Notes: generated by a model not told the origin, from the letters alone. A stretch of 64,000 nt of DNA from Capsicum annuum (GCF_002878395.1 NC_061115.1:218821886-218885885); one strand, 5' to 3'; positions 33,001 through 48,389 are shown, numbered from the stretch's first letter. Numbers and translations are program-made.

Positions 33001-34289
33001 ATGCCCTATTCGCGCCATTTTGCCCATTTGTCCACCCAAATGGCCACAAAAATTTAAACGGACTACACTAGGACGACCCCTTACCTCCTTGGCAAGCCCC
33101 AATTGATTTTTGGCCCACAGCACACCTAGACCCCAGGCCCACCCCAAAATCATGGGATATAGCACATTGATTTATCCCAAAATTGCTCCATTCACGTCGG
33201 TTCGCCCGTTTGCCCACCCAAATGGCCATGAAAATTTAAATGGACTACACTGGGACGATCCCCAACCTCCTTGACATGCCCCGGTTGATTTTTGGTCCTC
33301 AGCATGCCTGGACCTGATCCCACCCTAGAAACCGTGGGCTATAGTTCACCGATTTAGCCCGACAATGCTCCATTTATGCCGTTTTGCCCGTTTGTCCACC
33401 GAAATGGCCAAAAAAATTTAACAGACCATACTGAGATGATCTCCAACTTTCCTGACATATCCCGATCGATTTTTAGCTCATAGCATGCCCGGACCTTGAG
33501 CCCACCCTGAAAAAGTGGGATATAGCACACTGATTTGGCTCGTAAATGCCCATTTCGTGTTGTTTCGCCCGTTTGTCCACCCAAATGGCCATGAAAATTT
33601 AAACGGACCACCTTGGGAAGATCCCCAACCTCACTGGCACGCTCCGATCAATTTTTGGCCTACAGCAGCTCGGACCCCGATCCCACCCCAAAATCATGGG
33701 CAATAGCACATTGATTTTTCTCAAAAACACCCAGTTTATGCCTTTTCGCTCGTTTATCTACCCAAATGGCCATGAAAATTTGAATGGAACATGCTGGAAC
33801 TATCCACAAATTTTTTGGCAACCCCCGTAAGATTTTTGGCCCAAAGAATGCCCGAAGCCCGGGTCCAACCCAAAACCATGGGCTATAGCACACCGATTTG
33901 GCTCGAAAATGCCCCATTCGTGTCGTTTTACCTTTTTATCCACCTATATGGCCATAAAAATTTGAATGGACCACTCTGAGATGATCCCGAACCTCCCTGG
34001 CATGCCCTAGTTAATTTTTGGCCCATAGCAATCCCAAACCCTGGGCCCACCCTCAAAACCGTGGGTTATAGCACACCGATTTGGCCCGAAAATGCCCCGT
34101 TTACACTGTTTCGCCCGTTGATCCACCCAAATGGCCATAATAATTTAAACGGACCACACTGGAATGATCCCCCACCTTCCTGGCATACCCCAGTCGATTT
34201 TTGGCCCACAGCACGCCCGGAGCCAGGGCACACCCCAAAATTGTTGGTTATATCACACCGATTTAACCCGAAATTGCTCCGTTCTTGCC

Positions 34290-37200
34290 GTTTTACCTGT
34301 TTGTCCACCCAAATGGCCACAAAAATTTAAATGGACCATATTAGGACGATCCCCAACCTCCCTGACATGCCCCGGTTGATTTTTGACAAGCAGCACGCCC
34401 GAACCCCGGGCCCACCCCCAAAGCCATAAGCTATAGAACATTGATTTGGCCCAAAAATACCCCGTTCGCGTTGTTTCACCCGTTTGTCCACTCAAATGAC
34501 CATAAAAATTTAAACGGACCACACTGGGATGATCCCCAACCTCCCAGGCATGCCCCGGTCGATTTTTGGCCCATAGCACGCTGGGACCCTAGGCCCATCC
34601 CCGAAATCGTAGCCTATAACACATTGATTTAGCCTAAAAACACCCCATTTGCGCTGTTTCACACGTTTGTCTACCCAAATGGCCACGAAAATTTAAACGG
34701 ACCATATTGGGATGATCCCTAACCTCCCTAGCACGTCCCAATCGATTTTTGGCCCATAGCTCGCCCGGACCCCGGGCCCACCCCTGATTTAACCATGGGC
34801 TATAGCACACCGATTTAGCCTCAAAATGCCCTGTTAACATCGTTTCATCTGTTTGTCCACCCAAATGGCCACCAAATTTTAAACGGACCACCCTGGGATA
34901 TCACCAACCTTCCCAGCCTGCCCTGGTCAATTTTGAACCCATAGCACGCCTGATCCCCGTGCCCACCCTAAAACCGTGTGCTATAGTACAATGACTTGAC
35001 CCGAAAATGCCCCGTTTGCGCCATTTCGCCTGTTTGTCCAACCAAATGGCCATGAAAATTTAAATGGACTACACTGGGACGATCGCAAACCTCCTGACAT
35101 GCCCCTATCAATTTTTGGCCCACAGCACGCCCGGACCCTAGGTCCACCCATAAAACTATGGGCAATAGCACACTGATTTAGCCTAAAAATGCCCTGTTCA
35201 CGCCGTTTTACCCGTTTGTCCACCCAAATGGCCACAAAAATTTAAATAGAACACACTAGGATGATCGCCGACCTTACAGGCATGCGCCGGTTAATTTTTC
35301 GCCCACAGTGTGCCCGGACCCCGGTCCCACCCCCAAAATCTTGGGCTATAGCACACCAATTTGGCCCAAAAACTCTCCGTTCGTGCTGTTTCGCTCGTTT
35401 GTCCACCCGAATAGCCATGAAAATTTAAACGGACAACTCTAGGATGATCCCCAACCTCCCTGGCATGCCCCAAAAGATTTTCATCCCACAGAATGCCCGG
35501 AGCCAGGGCCCAACATAAAATCGAGGGCTATAGCACACCGATTTGGCCCAAAAATGCCCTATTTGCGCTGTTTCGCCCGTTTGTCCACCCAAATTACCAC
35601 AAAAATTTAAACGGACTACACTGGGATGACCCCCAACTTTCTTGGCATGCCTCGGTCGATTTTTAGCCCACAACATGCCCGTACCCTAAGTCCACCTTGA
35701 AATCATGGGCTATAGAACATCGATTTGGCCTGAAAATGCTCCGTTTGCATCGTTTCCCCCGTTTGTCCACCCAAATAGCTATAAAACTTTAAATGGACCA
35801 CACTGGGATGATCCGCAACCTCCCTGACAAGCCCTAATCGATTTTTGGCCCACAGCACGCCTGGACCCCAGCCTCACCCCTGAAACCTTAGGCTTTAGCA
35901 TACCGATTTGTCCCGAAATCGTTTGCTATAGCACACCAATTTGGTCTAAAAATGCCCCGTTTACGCTGTTTTGCCCGTTTATCCGCCTAAATGGCCACGA
36001 AAATTTAATCGAATCACACTGGGACGATCCCCAACCTCCTAAGCATGCCCCAGAAGATTCTCGTCTCATAGAACTACCGGATCCCGGTCCCACCCCAAAA
36101 TCGTGGGCTATAGCACACTGATTTAGCCCGAAAATGCCCTGTTCGCACCGTTTTGCCCTTTTGTCCACGCAAATGGCCACAAAAAATTAAATGGACCATA
36201 TTGGGATGATCCCCAACCTCCCTTACAAGCTCGGTCAATTTTCAGCCAACAACATGCCCGAGCCTCGGGCCCACCCCCGAAGCCGTGGGCAATAGCACAC
36301 TGATTTGATCCTAAAATGCCTTATTCACACCATTTCGCTTGTTTGTCCACCCAAATGGCCACGATAAGTTAAACGGACCACAATGGGATGATTCCCAACC
36401 CCCTTGGAATACCCCGGTAAATTTTTGGCCCCTAGCCCGCCCGGATCCTGGGCGCATCCCCAAAATTGTGGGATATAGCACACCGATTTAGCCCAAAAAT
36501 GCCCCGTTCGCGCCGTTTCCCTTGTTTATCCACCCAAATGGCCACAAAAATTTAGATGGACCATACTGGGATGATCCCCAACCTACCTGGCATGCCCCGG
36601 TTAATTTTTAGCCCACAACACGCCCGGACCCCGGGCCCATCCTTAAACCGTGGGCTATAGCAGTTCAATTTGTCTCGAAAATACCCGTTCGCACCGTTTC
36701 GCCCGTTTGTCCACCCAAATGGTCACAAAAATTTAAACGACCACACTGGGACGATCCCCAACATCCCTGATGCGCTCCGATTAATTTTCAGCCCACAGCA
36801 TACCCGAACCCCGGGCCCACCCATGAAACCGTGGGCTATAGCACACCGATTTAACTCGAAAATACCCCGTTCGTGCTGTTTCGCCCGTTTGTCCACCCAA
36901 ATATCCACAAAAATTTAAACGAATCACACCAGGATGATCCCCAACCACCCTGGCATGCCTCGGGTGATTTTTGATTCACAGCATGCCCATACCTCGGGCC
37001 CACCCCTTAAATCGTGGGTTATGGCACACCGATTTGGCCCAAAAATACTCCATTTACGCCATTTCTCCCGTTCTTCCATCCAAATAGCCACAAAAATTTA
37101 AATGAACCATACTGGGATGATCCCCAACCTCTCTAGCATGCCCCGATTGATTTTTAGCCTACCGCACACCCGAATCCCGGGCCTACCCCCTAAACTATGG

Positions 37201-39570
37201 GATATAGCGCACCGATTTGGCCAAAAAATGCCCCATTTGTATCGTTTCACCCGTTTGTCCACCCAAATATCCAAAAAAATTTAAATGGACCTCTCTGAGA
37301 AGATCCCAACTTCACTGGCATGTCTCGGTCGATTTTTTGCCCACAGGACGCCCAAACCTCGGGCCCATCCCCCAAACCGTGGGTTATACCATACTGATTT
37401 AACCCGACAATGCCCCGTTTGCGCAGTTTCGATCGTTTGTCCACCCTAATGGCCACGAAAATTTAAACGGACCACACTAGGATGAACCCCTAACCTCTCT
37501 GGCACGCCTCGATCAATTTTTAACCCACGGCAAGTTTGGAGCTCGGGCCCACATCAAAACCAATCGCTATAGCACACCGATTTGGTTCGAAAATGCCCCG
37601 TTCAGGCTGTTTCTCCTGTTTGTCCTCTCAAACGGCCACAAAAATTTGAACAGACCACACTAGGACGATCCCCAACCTCCCTGGTATGTCCCGGTCAATT
37701 TTTGACCTACAACATGCCTGGATCTCGGCCCACCCTGAAACTGTGGGTTATAGCACTTTGATTTGGCCTAAAAATACCCCGTTCAAGGCGTTTCGCCCGT
37801 TTGTCCATCGAAATGGCCACACAAATTTAAAAGGGCCACACTGGGACATCCCCAACCCCTCTGGCATGCCCCTTTCATTTTTTAGCCGATAGGACGCCCA
37901 TACCGCAAGTCCACCCCTAAAACCAAAGGCTATAGCACACCAATTTTTCCCCAAAATGCCCCGGTCGCGCCATTTCACACGTTTGTCCACCCGAATGGCC
38001 AAGAAAATTTAAACTGACCATACTGGGGTGATCCCCAACCTCCCTAGCACGCCCCGTTCAATTTCCAGCCCACAACACGCTCGGACCCTAGGCCAACCCC
38101 AAAATCATAGGCTATAGCACATTGATTAGGCCCAAAAATGATCCGTTCACGCCGTTACGCATGTTTCTCCGCCTAAATGGCTACACAAATTTAAACGGAC
38201 CACATTGAGATGATCCCCATTCTCCCAGGAATATCCCAATCGATGTTTGACCCACAACATACCCGGAGCACGGTCCCACCCTAAAATTGTAGGTTATAGG
38301 ACACTGATTTAGCCCAAAAATGCCCCGTTCGCATCGTTTCACCTGTTTGTCCATCCAAATGGCCACGACAATTTAAACGGACCACACTGGGACAATCCCC
38401 AACCTCCCTGGCATGGCCCAGTCAATTTTCAGCCCATAGTACGCCCGGAACCAAGCCCACCCCCAAAAATGTGGGATATAGCACACCGATTTAGCTCAAA
38501 AATCCCCCGTTTTGCCTGTTTCTCCACCCAAATGGCCATAAAATTTAAACGGACCACACTGGGATGATCCCTAACATCCCTGGAACACCTCGGCCAATTT
38601 TTGTTGCACTGCACGCCCGAACACTGGTCCCACCTTTGAATCGTGGGCTATAGCACATCGATTCGGCCTGAAAATACCCAGTTCGCTTTCCTTCGCCCAT
38701 TTGTCCACCCCAAATGGCTACGAAAAATTTGAAAAGACCACACTGGGATGATCCAAAACCTCCCTGGCTCACCCGGTTAATTTGCGGTCTACAGCACGCC
38801 CGGACCCCGGGCCCACCCCCTAAACCGTGGGCTTTAGCACACTGATATGGCCAGAAAATTCCCCGTTTATGCTGTTTCACCCGTTTGTCCACCCAAATGG
38901 CCACAAAAATTTAAATGAACCATACTGGGTTGATTCCCAACCTCCCTGGCATGCCCCGATCAATTTTTGGCCCATAGCACGCCCGGACCCCGGGCCCATC
39001 CCCAAAATCGTGGCCTATAGAACAACGATTTGGCCCGAAAATGCCCCATTCGCGCCGTTTCACTCGTTTGTCCACCTAAATGGCCACAAAAATTTAAAAT
39101 GACCATATTGGGATGATCCCCAACCTCCCTGACATGCACCGGTCAATTCTTGGCCCACAACATGCCTGGACCCTTGGACTACCCCCTAAACCGTGGGCTA
39201 TAGCACATCGATTTGACCTAAAAATGCCCCATTCGCGCTGTTTTGCACGTTTGCCCACCCAAATTGCCACAAAAATTTATACGGACCGTATTAGGACGAT
39301 ACCCAACCTCCCTGGCACGTCCCGGTCAATTTTTGGCCCATAGAACGGTCAGACCAGTGGCCCACCCCCAATACCATGGGCTATAGCACACTGATTTGGT
39401 CCGAAAATACCACTTTCGCGCCGTTTTGCCCGTTTGTCTACCCAAATAGCCACAAAAATTTAAACGGACCATACTGAGATGATCTCCAACCTTCTTGACA
39501 TGTCCCAATTGAGTTTTGGCCCACAGGACGCACAGACCTCGGGCGCAGCCCCAAAACCACGGGCTATAGC
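34290..39570 (+). repeat. Large segmental duplication within the array, copy 1
   Basis: This stretch of about 29 monomers is mirrored in order by 42.6-47.7 kb. Shared rare variants include TTTTGACAAGCAGCACGCCC (34381 and 42711), CCCCTGATTTAACCATGGGC (34781 and 43111), CAGAAGATTCTCGTCTCATA (36051 and 44199), CTGGCATGCCCCTTT (37861 and 45997) and GCACTGCACGCCC (38606 and 46748). The offset falls from 8330 to about 8148 between 34.8 and 36.0 kb, so copies differ by exactly one monomer there. Confidence 0.88.
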
Positions 39571-41095
39571 ACAATACCCCGTTCGCGCCGTTTTGCCCGT
39601 TTGTCCACCCAAATGGCCTAAAAATTTAAACGGACCACACGAGATAATACCTAACGTCCTTGGCATACCCCAGCCAATTTTTTGCCCATAACACGCCCGA
39701 ACCCTTGGAACACCCCAAAAGCATGGGTTATAGCACATCGATTAGTCCCGAAAATGCTCCGTTCGCGCTGTTTTGCCCGTTAGTCCACCCAAATGACCAT
39801 GAAAATTTAATCGACCACACTGGGATGATCCCCAACATCCCTGGAACACCTCGGTCAATTTTTGGTGCACTGCACGCCCGGACACTGGTCCCACCTTTGA
39901 ATCGTGGGCTATAGCACATCGATTCGGCCTGAAAATACCCAGTTCGCGTTCCTGCGCCCATTTATCCACCCCAAATGGCTACGAAAAATTTAAAAAGACC
40001 ACACTAGGATGATCCCAAACCTCCCTGGCTCGCCCGGGTGATTTGCGGCCTACAGCACGCCCGAACCCCGGGCCCACCCCCTAAACCGTGGGCTTTAGCA
40101 CACCGACATGGTCAAAAAATGCCCCGGTCACGCTGTTTCGCCCGTTTATCCACCCAAATGGCCACGAAAATTTAAATGAACCATACTGGGATGATTTCCA
40201 ACCTCCCTGGCATGCCCCGATCGATTTTTGGCCCATAGCACGCCCGGACCCCGGGCCCATCCCCAAAATTTTGGCCTATGGAACAACGCTTTGGTTCGAA
40301 AATGCCCCATTCGCAACGTTTCACACGTTTGTCAACCTAAATGGCCACAAAAATTTAAAATGACCACACTGGGATGATCCCCAACCTCCCTGGCATGCCC
40401 CGGTCAATTCTTGGCCCACAGCATACCTAGACCCTTGGACCACCCCCCAAAACCATGGGCTATAGCACATCGATTTGACCCAAAAATGCCCCATTCGCTC
40501 TGTTTTGCACGTTTGCCCACCCAAATGGCCACAAAAATTTATACGGACCATACTGGGACGATACCCAACCTCCCTGGCACGTCCCGGTCAATTTTTGGCC
40601 CATATAACGGCCGGACTAGTGGCCCACCCCAATACCATGGGCTATAGGACACTGATTTGGTCTGAAAATAGCACTTTCGGACCTTTTTTCCTGTTTGTCT
40701 ACCCAAAGAGCCACAAAAATTTAAACGGACCATACAGAGATGATCCCCAACCTTTTTGACACGTGCCAATCAATTTTTGGCCCACAAGATGCCCAGACCC
40801 CGGGCGCACCCCCAAAACCGCGGGCTATAGCACAATACCCCATTCGTGCTGTTTTGCCCGTTTGTCCACCCAAATGGCCACAAAAATTTAAACGAACCAC
40901 ACGAGATAATCCCTAACATCCCTGGCATGCCCCGGTCAATTTTTTGCCCACAACACGCCCGGACCCCTGGACCACCCCGAAACCATGGGTTATATAGTAC
41001 ACCGATTAGTCCCAAAAATGCCCCGTTCATGCCGTTTTGCCCGTTAGTCCACCCAAATGACCATGAAAATTTAAACGACCGCACTGGAACGATCT
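38575..41095 (+). repeat. Heptameric higher-order repeat, two tandem copies (1261 bp period)
   Basis: GCACTGCACGCCCGAACACT, CACCCCAAATGGCTACGAAA and a monomer reading TATAGCACAATACCCC (which lacks the CCGATTTGGCC block) all recur at an offset of about 1261 bp, seven monomers. A third, partial copy lies at 46.7-47.7 kb and breaks off at about 47716. Confidence 0.87.
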
Positions 41096-42599
41096 CCAAT
41101 ATCCTTGGCACGCCCCAGTCGATTTTCAGCCCACAGCATGCCCGGACCTCGGGTCCACCAACAAAACCGTGGGCTATAACACACTGATTTAGCTCGAAAA
41201 TACCCTGTTCGTGCCGTTTCGCCCGTCTTCCACCCAAATGGCCACAAAATTTTAAACAGACCACACTGGGAGGATCCCCAACCTCCCTGGCACGCCTCGG
41301 TTAATTTTCAGCCCACAGCACGCCCGTGCCCACCCCCAAAACCGTGGGCTTTAGTATAAAGATTTAGTCTAAAAATGCCCCTTCCGCTCCGTTTCGCCCG
41401 TTTGTCCACCCAAATTTCCACAAAAATTTAAACGGACCACACTGGGACGATCCCTAACCTCCCTGACACGCCTTGGTCGATTTTTTGCCTACAGCACACT
41501 CGAAGACCTGCCCACACCCAAAACTGTGTGCTATAGCACACCGATTTGGCCCGAAAATACCCTGTTCGTGATGTTTTGCTCGTTTGTCCACCCAAATGAT
41601 AACGTAAATTTAAACAGACCACACTGGGATGATACGCAACCTCCTTGGCATGCCCCGGTCAATTTTTAGCCCATAGCACGCTCAGACTACGAGCCCACCC
41701 CCAAAACCATGGGTGTGATCATACCGATTTGGCCTGAAAATGCCCCTTTCGTGCCTTTTCATTCGTTTGTCCACTCAAATGGCCATGAAAATTTAAACGG
41801 ACCACACTGGGATGATCCTCAACCTCCCTGGCACGCCCTGGTCAATTTTTGGCCTACAGCACGCTCGGAGTCCGGGTCCACCCAAAAAACCGTGGGCTAC
41901 ATTACACCGATTTGGCCACAAAATGCCCCGTTAACGCCGTTTTGCTCGTTTGTCCATCCAAATGGCCATGAAAATTGAAACGGACCAAACTGGGATCATC
42001 CCTAACCTCCCTGGCACACCACGGTCAATTTTTGGCACACCGATTTGAACAAAAATGCCTCATTCACATCATTTTACCCGTTTGCCTACCCAAATGGTCA
42101 CGAAAATTTAAACGGACCACACTGGGATGATCCCCAATGTCACAGGCATGCCCCGATCAATATTTGGCCCACAACACGCTCGGACCTCGGGCCATCCTCG
42201 TAACCGAGGGCTATAACATATCGATTAGGCTCGAAAATACCTCGTTCATGTCGTTTCACCCGTTTGTCCACCCAAATGGTCACAAACATTAAAACGGACC
42301 ACGCTGGGATGATCCCCAACTTCCCTGTCATACCTTAGTCAATTTTTGGCCCACAACACGCCTGAACCCGAGCCCACCCCCAAAATCGTAGGCTATAGCA
42401 CACCGATTTTGTTCAAAAATTCCTCGTTCGTGTTATTTTGCCTTTTTGTCACCCCAAATGGCCACAAAAATTTAAACGGGCTACTCTGGGACGATACCAA
42501 ACCTACCAGGCATGCCTCGATCAATTTTTTCCCAGCAGCACACCCGAACCTCGGGCCAACTCCCGAAATCGTGGGCTATATAGCACACCTATTTAGCCT

Positions 42600-45500
42600 G
42601 AAAATGCACCGTTCATGCCGTTTCTCCCGTTTGTCCATCCAAATGGCCACAAAAATTTAAATGGACCATACTGGGACGATCCCCAACCTCCCTGACATGC
42701 CCCGATTGATTTTTGACAAGCAGCACGCCCGAACTACGGGCCCACCCCCAAAACCATTAGCTATAGAACATCGATTTGGCCCAAAAATGCCCCGTTCGTG
42801 CCGTTTCACCCGTTTGTCCACTCGAATAGCCATAAAAATTTAAAAGGACCGCATTTGGATGATCCCAAATCTCCTAGGCATGCCCCGGTCGATTTTTGGC
42901 CCATAGCACCCCGGGACCCTAGGCCCATCCCCGAAACCATAGGCTATAACACATTCATTTAGCCCCAAAACACCCCGTTCGTGCTGTTTCGCCCGTTTGT
43001 CTACCCAAATGGCCACGAAAATTTAAACGAACCACATTGGGACGATCCCTAACCTCCCTAGCACATCCCAATCGATTTTTGGCCCATAGATCGCCCGGAC
43101 CCCAGGCCCACCCCTGATTTAACCATGGGCTATAGCACACCGATTTAGCCTAAAATGTCCTGTTAATACCATTTCGTCCGTTTGTCCACCCAAATGGCCA
43201 CTAAATTTTAAACGAACCACCCTGGGATATCCCCAACCTCCCTGGCCTGCCCCGGTCGATTTTTGGCCCACACCACGCCCGATCCCCGTGCCCACCCTGA
43301 AACCGTGTGCTATAGTACAATGACTTGACCCGAAAATGCCCCGTTAGCGCCGTTTCGCCTGTTTGTCCAACCAAATGGCCATGAAAATTTAAATAGAGCA
43401 CATTGGAACGATCGCAAACCTCCCTGACACGCCCCTATCAATTTTTGGCCCACAGCACGCTCGGACCCTGGGTCCCACCCCCAAAATCGTGGGCTATAGC
43501 ACACCGATTTGGCCTAAAAACTCCTCGTTCATGCCGTTTCGCTCGGTTGTCCACCCGAATAGCCATGAAAATTTAAACGGACAACTCTAGGATGATCCAC
43601 AACTTCCCTGGCACGCCCCGAATGATTTTCATCCCACAGAATGCCCGGAACCAGGGCCCAACCCAAAACCGAGGGCTATAGCACACCGATTTGGCCCAAA
43701 AGTGCCCTGTTTATGCTGTTTCGCCCGTTTGTCCACCCAAATAGGCACAAAAATTTAAACGGATTACACTGGGATGACCCCCAACCTTCTTGGTATGCCT
43801 CGATCGATTTTTAGCCCACAACATGCCCGTACCCCAGGCCCACCTTGAAATCATGGGCTATAGCACATCGATTTGGCTTGAAAATGCCCCGTTTGCATCG
43901 TTTCACCTGTTTGTCCGCCCAAATAGCTATAGAACTTTAAACGGACCATACTGGGACGATCCGCAACCTCCCTGACAAGCCCCAATCGATTTTTGGCCCA
44001 CAACGTGCCTGGACCCCAGCCTCACCCCCGAAACCTTAGGCTTTAGCACACCGATTTGGTCCAAAATCGTTGGCTATGGCACACCGATTTAGCCTGAAAA
44101 TGCCCCGTTCACGCCATTTTGCCCGTTTATCTGCCTAAATGGCTACGAAAATTTAATCGAACCACACTGGGACGATCCCCAACCTCCTTAGTACGCCCCA
44201 GAAGATTCTCGTCTCATAGAACTCCCGGAACCCGGTCCCACCCCAAAACCGTGGGCTATAGAATACTGATTTGGCCCGAAATGCCCTGTTCGCGCCGTTT
44301 CGCCCTTTTGTCCACGCAAATGGCTACAAAAAAATTAAATGGACCATATTGGGATGATCCCCAACATCCCTTACAAGATCGGTCGATTTTCGACCAATAA
44401 CACGCCCGAACCTCGGGCCCACCCCTGAAGCTGTGGGCTATAGCACACTGATTTGACCCTAAAATGCCTTATTCGCATCGTTTCGCTTGTTTGTCCACCC
44501 AAATGGCCACGATAAGTTAAAAGGACCACACTGGGATGATCCCCAACCCCCTTGGAATGCCCCGGTCAATTTTTGGCCCATAGAGAGCCCAGATCCTGGG
44601 CGCATCCCCAAAATTATGGGATATAGCACATCGATTTGGCCCGAAAATGCCCCGTTTGCGCCATTTCCCTCGTTTATCCACCCAAATGGCCACGAAAATT
44701 TAAATGGACCATACTGGGATGATCCCCAACCTCTCTGGCATGCCCCGATTAAATTTTAGTCCACAACAAGCCTGGACCCCGAGCCCATCCTTAAACCGTG
44801 GGCTATAGTAGTCCGATTTGTCCCGAAAATACCCGTTCACACCGTTTCGCCCGTTTGTCCACCCAAATGGTCACGAAAATTTAAACGACCACACTGGGAC
44901 GATACCCAACATCATGCGCTCCGGTTGATTTTCAGCCCACAGCATGCCGGAACCCCGGGCCCACCCATGAAACCTTGGGCTATAGCACACCGATTTAACT
45001 CGAAAATACCCCGTTCGCACTGTTTTGCCCGTTTGTCCACCCAAATGGCCACGAAAATTTAAACGGATCACTCCAGGATGATCCCCAACCACCCTGGAAT
45101 GCCCTGGGTGATTTTTGATTCACAGCATGCCTGTACTTTGGGCCCACCCTTTAAATCGTGGGTAATAGCACACCGATTTGGCCCAAAAATACACCGTTTG
45201 CGCCATTTCTCCTGTTTGTCCATCCAAATGGCCACAAAAATTTAAATGAACCATACTGAGATGATTCCCAACCTCCCTAGCATGCCTCGGTCGATTTTTG
45301 GCCCACCGCACACCCGAACCCCAAGCCTACCCCCTAAACCATGGCATATAGCGCACAGATTTGGCCTGAAAATGCCCCATTCGCACCGTTTTGCCCGTTT
45401 GTCCACCCAAATATCCAAAAAAATTTAAATGGACCACTCTGAGAAGATCCCCAACTTCACTGGCATGCCCCGGTCGATATTTTGCCCACAGCACGCCCAA

Positions 45501-47715
45501 ACCTAGGGCCCACCCCCAAACCGTGGGTTATACCATACCGATTTAACCCGACAATGCCCCGTTTGTGCAGTTTTGCCCGTTTGTCCACTCTAATGTCCAT
45601 GAAAATTTAAACGGACCATACTGGGATGAAACCCTAACCTCCCTGGCATGCCCCGATCAATTTTTGACCCACAGCAAGTCCGGATCTCGAGCCCACCTCA
45701 AAACCAAACACATCGATTTGGTCCGAAAATGCCCCGTTCGTGCCGTTTCTCCCGTTTGTCCGCTCAAACGGCCACAAAATTTGAACAGACCACATTGGGA
45801 CGATTCCCAACCTCCCTGGTATGCCCCGGTCAATTTTTGACCTACAACACGCCTGGACCTCGGGCCCACCCTAAAACTATGGGTTATAGCATATCGATTT
45901 GGCCTAAAAATACCCCGTTCAAGGCGTTTCGCCCGTTTGTCCACCGAAATGGCCACACAAATTTAAAAGGGCCATACTGGGACATCCCCAACCTCTCTGG
46001 CATGCCCCTTTTGATTTTTGGCCTATAGCACGCCCATACCGCAAGTCCACCCCCAAAACCAAAGGCTATAGCACACAAATATTTCCCCAAAATGCCCCGG
46101 TCACGCCATTTCACATGTTTGTCCACCCGAATGGCCAAGAAAATTTAAACGGACCACACTGGGATGATCCCTAACCTCCCTAGCATGCCCCAATCAATTT
46201 TTGGCCCACAACACTCTCGGACCCTGGGCCAACCCCAAAATCATAGGCTATAGCACATTGATTAGGCCCGAAAATGATCCGTTCACGCCGTTACGCATGT
46301 TTCTCCACCTAAATGGCCACAAAAATTTAAACGGACCACACTGAGATGATCCCCATCCTCCCAGGAATATCCAAATCGATGTTTGACCCACAGCATGCCC
46401 GGAGCCCAGTCCCACCCTAAAATTGTGGGCTATAGCCTATAGGACACTGATTTAGCCCAAAAATGCCCCGTTCGCATCGTTTCACCCGTTTGTCCACCCA
46501 AATGGCCACAACAATTTAAACGGACCATACTGGGACAATCCCCAACCTCTTTGGGATGCCCCAGTCGATTTTTGGCCCATAGTACGGCCGAAAACAAGCC
46601 CACCCCAAAACTGTGGTCTATAGCACACCAATTTAGCTCGAAAATGCCCCGTTTTGCCTGTTTCTCCACCCAAATGGCCATAAAATTTAAACGGACCACA
46701 CTGGGATGATCTCCAATATCTCTGGAATACCCCAGTCAATTTTTGGTGCACTGCACGCCCAAACACTGGTCCCACCTTTGAACCGTAGGCTATAGCACAT
46801 TGATTCGGCCTGAAAATACCCAGTTCGCGTTGTTTCACCCATTTGTCCACCCCAAATGGCTACGAAAAATTTAAAAAGACCACACTGGGATGATCCCAAA
46901 CCTCCTTGGCTCGCCCGATTGATTTGCAGCCTACAGCACACCCAGACCCCGAGCCCACCCCCTAAATCGTGGGCTTTAGCACATCGATATAGCCAGAAAA
47001 TGCCCCGTTTACGCTGTTTTGCCCGTTAGTCCACCCAAATGGCCACGAAAATTTAAATGAACCATACTGGGATGATTCCCAACCTCCCTGGCATGCCCTG
47101 ATCAAATTTTGGCCCATAGTACGCTCGGACCCCGGGCCCATCCCCAAAACCGTGGCCTATAGAATAACGATTTTGCCCGAAAATGCCCTATTTGCGCCGT
47201 TTCACACGTTTGTCCACCTAAATGGCCACAAAAATTTAAAATGACCACATTGGGATGATCCCCAACCTCCCTGGCATGCCCCGGTCAATTCTTGGCCCAC
47301 AACATACCTGGACCCTTGGACTACCCCCTAAACCGTGGGCTATAGCACATCGATTTGACCCAAAAATGCCCCATCGTGTTGTTTTACACGTTTTCCCACC
47401 CAAATAGCCTACAAAAATTTATACGGACCATATTAGGACGATACCTAACCTCCCTGGCACGTCCCGGTCAATTTTTGGCCCATAGAACGGCCGGACCAGT
47501 AGCCCACCCCCAATACCTTGGGCTATAGCACACTGATTTGGTCCGAAAATACCACTTTCACGCCGTTTCGCCCGTTTGTCTACCCGAATAGCCACAAAAA
47601 TTTAAACGGACCATACTGAGATGATCCTCAAACTTCTTGACACGTCTCAATTGAGTTTTGGCCTACAGGACGCCTAGGCCCCGGGCGCAGCCCCAAAATC
47701 GCGGGCTATAGCACA
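42600..47715 (+). repeat. Large segmental duplication within the array, copy 2
   Basis: This is the partner of 34.3-39.57 kb, one monomer shorter (about 28). It shares an unusual local duplication of GGCTATAGCACACCGATTT near 44040-44090, seen also at 35890-35945. It ends abruptly at about 47716, where TATAGCACAATACCCC runs into GGGCTATACCACACTG, which is unlike copy 1. Confidence 0.87.
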
Positions 47716-48389
47716 ATACCCCATGGGCTATACCACACTGAATTTGCCCGAAAAAATGACCCATTTGCATTATGTCACCCGTTTGCCAACCAAATGGCGA
47801 CGAAAATTTAAACGAACCACACTGGAACGATCCCCAACCACCCTGGCATGCCCCGGTCAATTTTTTGTCCCCAGCATCCCGAGCCCACCCCCTGAAACTG
47901 TGGGCTATAGCATATAGATTTGGCCCAAAAATGCCCCATTAACGCTGTTTCGCCCGTTTGTCTACCCAAATGGCCAAGAAAATTTAAACGGACCATACTG
48001 GGACGATCTCTAATATCCCTGGCATGCCCCGATCGATTTTAGGTCCACAGCATGCCTGGAGCCCGGGCCCACTCTAAAAAATGCGGGCTGTAGCACACTG
48101 ATTTGGCCCCAAAGTGCCCCGTTCATACCGTTTCTATTGTTTGTCAACTCAAATGGCCACATAAATTAAAACGGACCAGAGTAGCTAATCCGTAACCTCC
48201 CTGGCATGCCCCAGTCAATTTTTTTCCCACAGCACGCCCGGACCGTGAGTCCACCCCCAAAATCGTGGGCGTTAGCACATCAATTTGGGCCAAAAATACC
48301 CCGTTTGTGCCTTTTAATCTATTTGTCCGCTCAAATGGCCAATAAAATTTAAACGGTCCATACTGGGATGATACCCAACCTCCCTGCAT

